From the NCBI GenBank assembly GCA_027623815.1, contig JAQBUV010000030.1, positions 1 to 29,144 of the forward strand: DNA of 29,144 nucleotides. Reading direction: 5' to 3'. Origin of the DNA: Casp-Chloro-G3 sp002816715 (GTDB lineage: Bacteria > Chloroflexota > Dehalococcoidia > Lucifugimonadales > UBA3495). Below are positions 23,441-29,144 of this stretch, in pieces. The notes below the pieces were generated by a model that was given only the letters and a program-made list of their open reading frames with translations, had not been told where the DNA came from and made no database searches. Both the position numbers and the translations under genes were made by a program. The stretch's first letter is position 1, and each line of letters begins with the position of its first letter.

Positions 23441-23572
23441 GACGCTCCTTATATCATTAGACTCAATAGTTGTGATAGCCTAATCTACGGCTTGCGCCGG
23501 AAATGGTCAAGGGGTTTGGGCTGTGGGCTTAGCAAGGCAACCGCATCCTACCCGGTAGAGGGGCCCGCGTCA

Positions 23573-23628
23573 CACCGGCGAAAGCCGGTGTCCAGTTTCA
23601 TTCCCTGGATTCCGGCTTTCGCCGGAAT
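23573..23628. repeat. Two ccggc-core palindromes side by side
   Basis: caccggcgaaagccggtg (23573-23590) and attccggctttcgccggaat (23609-23628) have reversed loops and different but self-complementary outer bases. Confidence 0.8.
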
Positions 23629-23794
23629 GGCGAATTCGGCCACTACGGCTCGACCCCACAGGAATTGCTAGCGGATAGTCTGGCTTCAAGAAGATGCGAT
23701 TGCCCTGAGCCCCCTCACCCCCGGCCTCTCTCCCTCAGGGGGCCTTGCCTCAAAAGTCGCTCAAGGGCAGGGAACAAATGAGTCCCCCATCGTC

Positions 23795-23814
23795 GCTCCG
23801 GCGAAAGCCGGAGC
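23795..23814. repeat. ccggc-core palindrome (gctccgg arms)
   Basis: gctccggcgaaagccggagc, reverse complement of the copy at 8304-8323. Confidence 0.75.
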
Positions 23815-23866
23815 CTAGAGAACTCTAGTGAACATAGAGCGTCAACACTCAGAAAAACGTGGCTGG

Positions 23867-23886
23867 ATTCCGGCGTACGCCGGAAT
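23867..23886. repeat. ccggc-core palindrome (attccgg arms)
   Basis: attccggcgtacgccggaat. The centre is gtac, making the whole 20-mer a perfect palindrome. Confidence 0.75.
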
Positions 23887-23979
23887 GACGGTCCCCTTAC
23901 TTGATGCCAAATTCATAGTTTTGAGGCAAGGCTCCCTCAGGGAGAGGGGTGGCCGAGCGTAGCGAGGTCGGGGTGAGGG

Positions 23980-25278
23980 CTATGCCACTGCTCCCTCGTT
24001 GGTCAGTCCCATCACTGGGGAGAAAGCGTGACTAAAGTCGCTAGGAGACATATTGGCGGTCTCGGCGAGCTTCGCCAGGGTATCTGGATTGTTCAAGTCC
24101 CTGGATTCCAAGCGGATCATATACTGTCGGGCTGAGACATAGTGCTCGGAACGTATGTCAACCGTGCGGATTTTGGTGCGCCCGGTCTCCGCGTCGCGCA
24201 GAGAGCTAAAGGGCATGGCATGCAGGCGCCCATGGTCCAAGCAGACCATACCGCCATTGGTCAGCTCTTCCTCGCTGGGTGGGGTCAGTAGGAACCCCAC
24301 CGCGCCGTAACCCAGGGTTCGGGTGTAGTCGATGTCGAAGGGTATCGGCGAGGCCGACCGCAGCTCGTAGCCAATGGTAGACTCGACAATGGCAATCTGC
24401 TCGTCCCGGATAGCGAACCGACGCTGCACCCCCCGCCGCAGGATGGTGGCCAGGGGTATCTCACTCAGGCGTATGTGTCCGTAGGGGTCGTACTCCACGG
24501 TCACACCGGGGGCCTGGGCCAGTTCCTGAGGATCCAACTTGGGGCCAATACCCTCGGCGATAACCGCCACGCCGCGCTCCCGGCCCATCATTCGGCGTTT
24601 CAGTATGGCTCCTTCCAGGAGCCGGGACACCTCGTCCAGGGAGATGTTATCCCGATTGAACTCCTCAGGTATCAGCGTCAGGGTGGCCCCTGCCGCCTTG
24701 CCAATGCCCAGCGCCAGGTGTCCGGCGGTGCGGCCCATCACCACTACGAAGTACCAGCGATTGGTGGTGCGCGAGTCTTCCATCAGGTTTCGCACCAGCT
24801 GCGTTCCCAGGTGCCGGGCGGTCTCAAACCCAAAGGTGGGCATCCCGCTGGGGAGGGGCAGGTCATTGTCAATGGTCTTGGGAACGTGGGCCACCCGCAG
24901 GGTTCCGCCAGCCACTCGGGCAATCTCTGAGGCACCAAAGGCGGTATCGTCGCCGCCAATGGTCACCAGGTAATCAAGGCCAAGCTCCTTGATCGTCGCC
25001 AGCGCCTTCACCAGGTCTTCCGGATGTCTGGTTGGGTTGGCCCGGGAGGTGCGCAGGATGGAGCCGCCCTGAAAGTGAATACTGGACACATCGGAAATTG
25101 CCAAAGGTCGCACTTCAGCAGTGTTCCCCGCAATCAGGTTTTTGAAGCCTTCATAAATGCCAATGACCTCCAGGCCGGAGTTAATCGCCTCAATGGTCAC
25201 TGAACTGATGACGCAGTTGATGCCCGGGGCTGGGCCGCCGCCCACCAGAATTCCCAAACGCGCTGCTGACTTGGTCAT
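23980..25278 (-). CDS. 6-phosphofructokinase, pyrophosphate-type active site
   Basis: 432 residues. It phosphorylates fructose 6-phosphate in the cytoplasm. The motifs are GGGPAPGIN (13-21), TIGGDD (106-111), PKTIDND (133-139) and MGRTAGHLA (181-189). Asp111, where ATP-dependent enzymes have Gly, and the Lys of PKTIDND are the accepted marks of pyrophosphate-dependent PFKs. A PPi-dependent, reversible enzyme is therefore inferred, although some GGDD family members behave otherwise. The C-terminus has about 100 residues beyond the short bacterial ATP-PFK length. GAGGTG lies 6 bases before the ATG. It is isolated, with no other glycolytic gene nearby. Confidence 0.9.
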   Translation of the reverse strand: MTKSAARLGILVGGGPAPGINCVISSVTIEAINSGLEVIGIYEGFKNLIAGNTAEVRPLAISDVSSIHFQGGSILRTSRANPTRHPEDLVKALATIKELGLDYLVTIGGDDTAFGASEIARVAGGTLRVAHVPKTIDNDLPLPSGMPTFGFETARHLGTQLVRNLMEDSRTTNRWYFVVVMGRTAGHLALGIGKAAGATLTLIPEEFNRDNISLDEVSRLLEGAILKRRMMGRERGVAVIAEGIGPKLDPQELAQAPGVTVEYDPYGHIRLSEIPLATILRRGVQRRFAIRDEQIAIVESTIGYELRSASPIPFDIDYTRTLGYGAVGFLLTPPSEEELTNGGMVCLDHGRLHAMPFSSLRDAETGRTKIRTVDIRSEHYVSARQYMIRLESRDLNNPDTLAKLAETANMSPSDFSHAFSPVMGLTNEGAVA

Positions 25279-25450
25279 GCCGACACCTCACCCCTCCGGA
25301 GTATAGTTCCAGACTTTCACACTGGGCGGCTGCGTGTCAAGGGGGAGAGTTAGAGAAGGAGTACGGGCGGCTCTTGCCAGCGGGTATGACGTGTTATACC
25401 ATTGGCGCATCTTAACTACCCTGGGTTAGGCCTAGGTTAGGGGAAATAAC

Positions 25451-25930
25451 ATGAACCAGAGCATCAACCTCAAAGTTAACGGCACCAACCATGAAATTGA
25501 AGTCCCGGCCCAACGTCTGCTGGTGGACTGCCTGCGCTACGACCTGGGTCTGACCGGCACCAAGGAGGGTTGCAGCGTGGGTGTCTGCGGGGCCTGCACC
25601 GTCCTGGTCAACGGAGAGATGTCGGCGTCGTGTCTCACCCTGGCCGCGGCGGTAGACGGCGCTGAGATCACCACCATTGAAGGTCTGGCCCAAGACGGAC
25701 GGCTGCATCCCGTCCAGCAGTCTTTCATTGACCACGGCGGCTTCCAGTGCGGCATCTGCACCCCTGGCCAGGTCATGGCCGCCAAAGCCCTGCTGGACGT
25801 TAACCCCAACCCCACCGAGCAGGAAATTAGAGAATGGATGATGGGCAATCTGTGCCGCTGCACCGGCTACTACAAGATACTGGAGTCGATAGTTAAGGCT
25901 ATTGGCCCCACCCAAGAGGCCCGAAAATGA
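25451..25930 (+). CDS. CoxS-type [2Fe-2S] subunit of a xanthine oxidase/CO dehydrogenase-family hydroxylase
   Basis: 159 residues. The N-terminal plant-type [2Fe-2S] domain has Cys41, 46, 49 and 61 (EGCSVGVCGACTVLVNG). The C-terminal helical [2Fe-2S] domain has Cys100, 103, 135 and 137 (FQCGICTPGQVM and NLCRCTGYY). All eight ligands are present. It passes electrons from the molybdenum subunit to FAD. AGGGGAAATAAC precedes the ATG. The stop overlaps the start of the FAD subunit by 4 bases (ATGA). The substrate cannot be told without the large subunit. Confidence 0.94.
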   Translation: MNQSINLKVNGTNHEIEVPAQRLLVDCLRYDLGLTGTKEGCSVGVCGACTVLVNGEMSASCLTLAAAVDGAEITTIEGLAQDGRLHPVQQSFIDHGGFQCGICTPGQVMAAKALLDVNPNPTEQEIREWMMGNLCRCTGYYKILESIVKAIGPTQEARK

Positions 25931-26802
25931 TTGAATTTGAACTCCACAGCCCCAACAGCTTGGCCGAAGCCTTCAGCCTGCTGGAGACCTACGGCGAAGA
26001 CGCCCGGGTAATGGCTGGCGGCACCGCGTTGGTGCTTCAGATGAAGCAGCGACTGGCCCAGCCGGGGCATGTCATCAGTCTGCGCCGGGTTGGCGGCCTC
26101 AACCGCATTGAAGAATCGGCCAACGGCTCAGCGGGACTGAAAATCGGCGCTCTCTGCGCTCAGCAGCAAGTGGCGACCAGTCCGCTGGTCAAAACGAAGC
26201 TCCCGCTGGTGGCCGAGACCTACCAGCACGTAGCCACGCCGCGCATCCGCTACATGGCCAGCGTCGGTGGTGGTCTGGTGCACGGCGACCCCAGTCAGGA
26301 CCCGCCGCCCAGCCTGATCGCCCTGGGCGCGTCGTTGACGCTGACCTCAGCCAGTGGCCAGAGGGTAGTGTCGATGGAGGATTTCTTGATCGACTACTAC
26401 GAGACCGACGTGCAGCCCGGCGAGATTCTAACCGATATTTTCATACCATCGGCCCCGGCTGGTTCCGGCGCGGCCTACCTCAAATTTCTGCCCCGTACTG
26501 CCGACGACTACGCTACGGTGGCCGTGGCCGCGGTGGTCACTCCCGGCCCCGGCAACGTGTGTCAAGACGTGCGGATCGCTCTGGGCGCGGTGGGCACTAC
26601 CGCGATACACGCCACTCAAGCTGAAGAGATTCTACTAGGAAGGCCCCTGACTGAGGAGAATATCCGGGCCGCCTCTGCCAGCGTCAAAGATGTGGTGGAC
26701 CCCCTGGACGATTACCGTGGTTCTGCCGACTACAAGCGGGAGATGGCCGAGGTCTTTACTCGTCGGGCCATCCAGCAGGCCCTGGCCAACGCCGGACGAT
26801 AG
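25927..26802 (+). CDS. CoxM-type FAD-binding subunit of the same hydroxylase
   Basis: 291 residues. The FAD-binding PCMH fold is marked by VMAGGTALVLQMKQ and, at the second FAD loop, ATPRIRYMASVGGGLVHGDPSQDPPP (usually T-I-G-G-N-[IL]-x-x-x-x-P-x-x-D-x-x-P). The C-terminal CoxM domain (about residues 175-285) is complete. It takes electrons from the CoxS clusters to an acceptor. It is translationally coupled to CoxS. No molybdenum-binding subunit follows; instead there is a repeat and then CoxG. Confidence 0.92.
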   Translation: MIEFELHSPNSLAEAFSLLETYGEDARVMAGGTALVLQMKQRLAQPGHVISLRRVGGLNRIEESANGSAGLKIGALCAQQQVATSPLVKTKLPLVAETYQHVATPRIRYMASVGGGLVHGDPSQDPPPSLIALGASLTLTSASGQRVVSMEDFLIDYYETDVQPGEILTDIFIPSAPAGSGAAYLKFLPRTADDYATVAVAAVVTPGPGNVCQDVRIALGAVGTTAIHATQAEEILLGRPLTEENIRAASASVKDVVDPLDDYRGSADYKREMAEVFTRRAIQQALANAGR

Positions 26803-26837
26803 TACCGGACGATAGTAATAGATCACCTTTAACTAAG

Positions 26838-26918
26838 CACCTTCCCCATTACTAATGGGGGAGGTTGGGATGGGGGTGAAACCCCTCACCTCAGTCCTCT
26901 CCCACAAAGGGAGAGGAG
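26838..26918. repeat. Triple-hairpin dispersed repeat, copy K (diverged)
   Basis: accttcccc/gggggaggt and cctctccc/gggagagg hairpins flank gatgggggtgaaacccctcacc. It lies between CoxM and CoxG, within the likely transcript. Confidence 0.75.
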
Positions 26919-26972
26919 GCTGTCCTTGCTTGGCCTGGGAAGTTGAATGACGGTAAAAGGAATCTTAAACTA

Positions 26973-27431
26973 ATGAAACTGGAAAACCGCTGCCTGGTGC
27001 CCGCCGACCGGGATACCACCTGGGCGTTGGTAATGGACATACCCCGGGTCGCCACCTGTGTGCCCGGCATTGAAGACGTGACTGCTGAAGACGAGGATCG
27101 CTTCCAAGCCGTTATGAAGGTTCGTATTGGCCCAATATCCCTCAACCTGGCTGGCACTATTCAGGTTCTGGAACAGGATGAGGCTAAAGGCGAGGCCTCT
27201 TTTCTGGTGGAAGCCTCCGACCGGCGGGTTGGCGGCGCCGTTCGTACCAACATCACCATGCAGCTAGCCCCCCAAGCCGATAATCAGACCGAGTTGATCA
27301 TTGTCAGCGATACCAACTTCATGGGCCGATTGGGAGAACTGGGACAGCCCATCATCCGCCGCAAAGCCAACACCACCATGCAAGACTTTGCCCGCAACCT
27401 GGCCCAGCAGGTAAGCAGCCCCTCCGCTTAG
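26973..27431 (+). CDS. CoxG-like SRPBCC protein
   Basis: 152 residues from the ATG at 26973; a TTG at 26943 would add 10 residues. The fold is SRPBCC (START-like): the pattern ENRCLVPADRDTTWALVMDIPRVATCVPGIEDV matches CoxG (carbon monoxide dehydrogenase subunit G). The C-terminus ITMQLAPQADNQTELIIVSDTNFMGRLGELG also fits. CoxG is linked to membrane anchoring of CoxLMS-type enzymes. There is no obvious C-terminal membrane tail here. Its location 170 bases after CoxM supports participation in the same enzyme system. Confidence 0.87.
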   Translation: MKLENRCLVPADRDTTWALVMDIPRVATCVPGIEDVTAEDEDRFQAVMKVRIGPISLNLAGTIQVLEQDEAKGEASFLVEASDRRVGGAVRTNITMQLAPQADNQTELIIVSDTNFMGRLGELGQPIIRRKANTTMQDFARNLAQQVSSPSA

Positions 27432-28003
27432 CTTGGCCTGGCCAAAAACCCTGCCGAAGTCCGGAGAAGCGTCATTCCGGCGAAAGCCGGAATCCAGTGG
27501 CGTCTCGCCATCAACCAGGGGCCGCTTCTCGGCTCCGGCGAAAGCCGGAGCGACGGAGGAGACCTCCCAGGAAACTGCCCTGGCTTTTGCTACTAACCCA
27601 ACCTCTCAGTAATCACTCACTTTAGCCAGCCAGTAAATATCCCCACCAAGCCATTAGAAAATCACTCCTACCTCCTGTTGTCCAGCAGAAACAATATTGC
27701 CTATGCGGCAGGTGCTAGCACCTACTTTAGCCGGGAGTTATTCCCATAGTCGTTGCCAACCTCTCCCCATTGCCGGGGAGTAAGCCCCTGTTTCTGTACC
27801 GTTCCCTTACCCCCTATATAGGTGGTTGTCCTGTATTGCGCTGCCCTCACTAAACCTACACTGAATATCAGCGACACGGTGACGGCGTGTGACATATTGC
27901 TGAAGAGGGTGACGGATATGCGTCCGCTATTCCGGCAGGAATAAATCACCTCAAACAGCAATCAAAAAGGCACAGAGTTACCTTAATCTTAGGAGGAAAC
28001 CAA
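27432..28003. other. 572-base region upstream of the archaellin gene
   Basis: Contents are two ccggc-core palindromes (27474, 27532), a perfect 14-base palindrome aggtgctagcacct (27710-27723), a ctcccc/ggggag hairpin (27763-27780), and a leader ending in taggaggaaacca before the ATG at 28004. A promoter must lie here, but no confident -35/-10 pair was found. A 79-codon minus-strand frame (27722-27961) shows no family signal. Confidence 0.5.
27474..27551. repeat. Two ccggc-core palindromes
   Basis: attccggcgaaagccggaat (27474-27493) and gctccggcgaaagccggagc (27532-27551) share the loop but have different complementary arms. Confidence 0.8.
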
Positions 28004-28621
28004 ATGTTAAACCTGGCACACAAAATCTTTAGGAGCTTGGGACGAGACCAGCGTGGTATCACGGGTCTTGAAACGGCTATCGTGTTGATCGCCTTCGTGG
28101 TGGTTTCCTCGGTATTCGCCTTCGCCGCCCTGTCCACCGGTCTGTTCACCACCGACAAGGCCAAGCAGACCATTCACGCCGGTCTGGCGGAGACCCAGGG
28201 CACCATGGAGCTTAAAGGCTCCGTGACCGCCACCGCTGACATCACCGGTTCCAGCGGCACTGTATCGGATCTGGTCTTCTGGGTGGCCAACGCCGCCGGT
28301 GGTGAGAACACCGACTTGACGCCGGGCAACACCATTATCAAGTACACCGACCCGGTTCAAACCAAGACTTTCACCGCCGCCTCCGGTAGTACCTTTACTG
28401 CAGCTGGCATTGGTAATGCCGACACCGACTCCTTCTTGGAGCGGGGTGAGACCTACGCGATCACGCTAACTGGCATTGAATCTGGTGGGGCCAACGGTCT
28501 GACCACCAGCTTGAGTACGAATACCACCTTCAGCCTGGAAGTGATACCGCCCAGCGGAGCGATTCTCTTCATTGAGCGCACCACTCCGGCTTCGTTCAAT
28601 CTGACCGACAGCCTAGATTAA
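28004..28621 (+). CDS. Archaellin (archaeal-type flagellin) homologue
   Basis: 205 residues. The N-terminus is a class III signal peptide: a basic leader ending RDQRG, predicted cleavage between Gly18 and Ile19, then ITGLETAIVLIAFVVVSSVF as the hydrophobic polymerisation helix. The TGLFTTDKAKQTI and AGLAETQGTMELKGSVTA segments that follow are the archaeal FlaB/ArlB pattern, unlike bacterial flagellin or type IV pilin. The Thr/Ser/Gly-rich surface domain and the end VIPPSGAILFIERTTPASF also match archaellins. AGGAGG lies close upstream and a terminator follows. The product would be a rotating or adhesive surface filament subunit. The motor (arlI/arlJ/arlH) and peptidase genes are not in the window. 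Archaellum clusters have been reported in some Chloroflexota. Confidence 0.85.
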   Translation: MLNLAHKIFRSLGRDQRGITGLETAIVLIAFVVVSSVFAFAALSTGLFTTDKAKQTIHAGLAETQGTMELKGSVTATADITGSSGTVSDLVFWVANAAGGENTDLTPGNTIIKYTDPVQTKTFTAASGSTFTAAGIGNADTDSFLERGETYAITLTGIESGGANGLTTSLSTNTTFSLEVIPPSGAILFIERTTPASFNLTDSLD

Positions 28622-28647
28622 CAGTTAACACCTCAGTTGTACTAGGT

Positions 28648-28717
28648 GGGACTTGGTGGTGGTCCAACACAGGAGCGTTAGCTTTTGGCCGGAAACACCG
28701 CCAAGTCCCGTTTTTTT
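28648..28717 (+). terminator. Long-loop intrinsic terminator after the archaellin gene
   Basis: gggacttggtggtg (28648-28661) pairs with caccgccaagtccc (28696-28709), 14 pairs with one G-U. A T7 run follows at 28711-28717. The loop is 34 bases, longer than usual. Confidence 0.7.
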
Positions 28718-28855
28718 AGAAATTTACGTGGCACTGTCCAGCCCAGGCTGAGGTAGTGTCCCTGCTTGAACTGACCCTGGCGGTGGGAACCTCTTCCCAG
28801 GAGCCCGCTGTCAGGGTTAGTTCTTCGATGACCCCCAAACCTTACGGGGAGATGA

Positions 28856-28951
28856 ATGGCGGAAACTGATACCAGGTTAGAAACATTAGAAGACGAGGTC
28901 AAAGTCCTAAAAGGGGAAGTTAAACGGACGCTGGTTGACCTTAGAGCCTGA
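28856..28951 (+). pseudogene. Short coiled-coil ORF interrupted by an IS end
   Basis: The frame gives MAETDTRLETLEDEVKVLKG and then EVKRTLVDLRA, 31 residues, entirely heptad-like. GGGGAG is positioned 4-5 bases before the ATG. Its stop codon, TGA (28949-28951), is the first three bases of the IS3-type terminus, so the true C-terminus is missing. It lies in the expected place for a small archaellum-accessory or other coiled-coil protein, but no family can be named. Confidence 0.5.
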
Positions 28952-29144
28952 GGTGGACCCCATTGTTAGGACAGCGAAAGGGCCAAGTTAAGATAGTCTC
29001 CCGCTGGAAGGTCCGATGCCAAGTCACTGGATGATAACGCTATTGCCAGGTCTGGTAAACCCCTGGTGGTACTAGCCTCTTCGAACACCTGACTGGGTGT
29101 CCGATAGCCCAAGGCCTGATGGGGTCGCTCCCGGTTGTAGAAGT
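28949..29144 (-). mobile_element. IS3-family insertion sequence, one end, runs off the window
   Basis: The terminus begins tgaggtggaccccattgtta, TG-starting as in IS3 ends, and 13 bases match (inverted) the element at 61-73. The transposase C-terminus is encoded inward on the minus strand, so this is the right (downstream) end of the element. Confidence 0.8.
28966..29144 (-). CDS. IS3-family transposase, C-terminal part (partial)
   Basis: The visible 59 residues begin FYNRERPHQALGYRTPSQVF, the nearly invariant C-terminal motif of IS3-family DDE integrase-type transposases (orfB). They continue to a TAA at 28966-28968, about 17 bases from the element end. The catalytic DDE residues lie outside the window. 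It is probably the second reading frame of a frameshifted orfAB. Confidence 0.85.
   Translation of the reverse strand, partial: FYNRERPHQALGYRTPSQVFEEASTTRGLPDLAIALSSSDLASDLPAGDYLNLALSLS

Larger units (their letters stand above)
23441..23979. other. 539-base repeat-rich intergenic region
   Basis: This holds four short ccggc-core palindromes (23573, 23609, 23795, 23867), two ttgaggcaaggc-type words (23748-23758 on the reverse strand and 23923-23934) and degraded ccctcaggg / ccctgaggg stems near 23735 and 23936. The ttgaggcaagg words resemble those beside copy H at 16650. No gene is supported. Confidence 0.6.

Noticed and set aside
2649..26918. Repeats considered as a CRISPR array
   Set aside because: The copies are single, widely separated, in both orientations and between genes. 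There are no regular spacers and no cas genes.
27722..27961. 79-codon minus-strand frame upstream of the archaellin gene
   Set aside because: No recognisable features or conserved motif. The region is better explained as leader and repeat DNA.
1..29144. tRNA, rRNA and known riboswitch signatures
   Set aside because: Intergenic regions were read for tRNA T-loop words and riboswitch-like cores. The ttcga words found all belong to the dispersed repeat family.

Overview
The window looks like a piece of a Chloroflexota genome, most likely the SAR202/Dehalococcoidia branch. This is inferred from gene content: an enolase-superfamily (mandelate racemase/muconate lactonizing type) enzyme, acyl-CoA dehydrogenase, SDR and GYD-domain proteins, CoxS/CoxM/CoxG-type genes, a pyrophosphate-type phosphofructokinase, and an archaellin-like gene in an otherwise bacterial context. 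Coding DNA is moderately GC-rich, and the gaps between genes are packed with dispersed palindromic repeats. No rRNA, tRNA or CRISPR array was seen. Both ends lie inside copies of what appears to be the same IS3-family element (1-73 and 28949-29144).

Layout. (1) 74-5006: an IS-truncated gene fragment, then a minus-strand MoxR ATPase / DUF58 / transglutaminase-like membrane protein operon whose transglutaminase lacks the catalytic cysteine. (2) 5175-8253, plus strand: promoter, IscA/HesB-type Fe-S protein and terminator, then a YgfZ/GcvT-like folate protein and a full-length Ada DNA-repair regulator. (3) 8490-11394, minus strand: obg, nadD, pyrE, with a large repeat in each gap. (4) 11395-11873: a gene-free stretch with six DnaA-box-like motifs phased about 21 bp apart, a candidate replication origin or DnaA-binding regulatory site. 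(5) 11874-16528: PIG-L deacetylase, MaoC-like protein plus MscS channel, small membrane proteins, a decayed IS110 transposase and a MITE-like element. (6) 16800-19226, plus strand: enolase-superfamily enzyme, a two-domain rhodanese whose catalytic Cys codon is TGA with a hairpin just downstream (probable selenoprotein), and a small ABM-like protein. (7) 19367-25278, minus strand: MOSC protein, acyl-CoA dehydrogenase, a GIY-YIG nuclease bracketed by 26-bp perfect inverted repeats, an unknown protein, SDR, GYD protein and PPi-type PFK. (8) 25451-27431, plus strand: CoxS, CoxM and CoxG without a molybdenum-binding CoxL. (9) 28004-29144: archaellin gene, terminator, and a small coiled-coil ORF cut by the IS3 element.

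The strongest leads are the TGA-containing rhodanese, the GIY-YIG/inverted-repeat unit, the phased DnaA-box array, the bacterial archaellin with its IS-interrupted neighbour, and the cysteine-less transglutaminase. Three unrelated dispersed repeat families, each able to fold and one showing paired base changes, fill most of the intergenic space.
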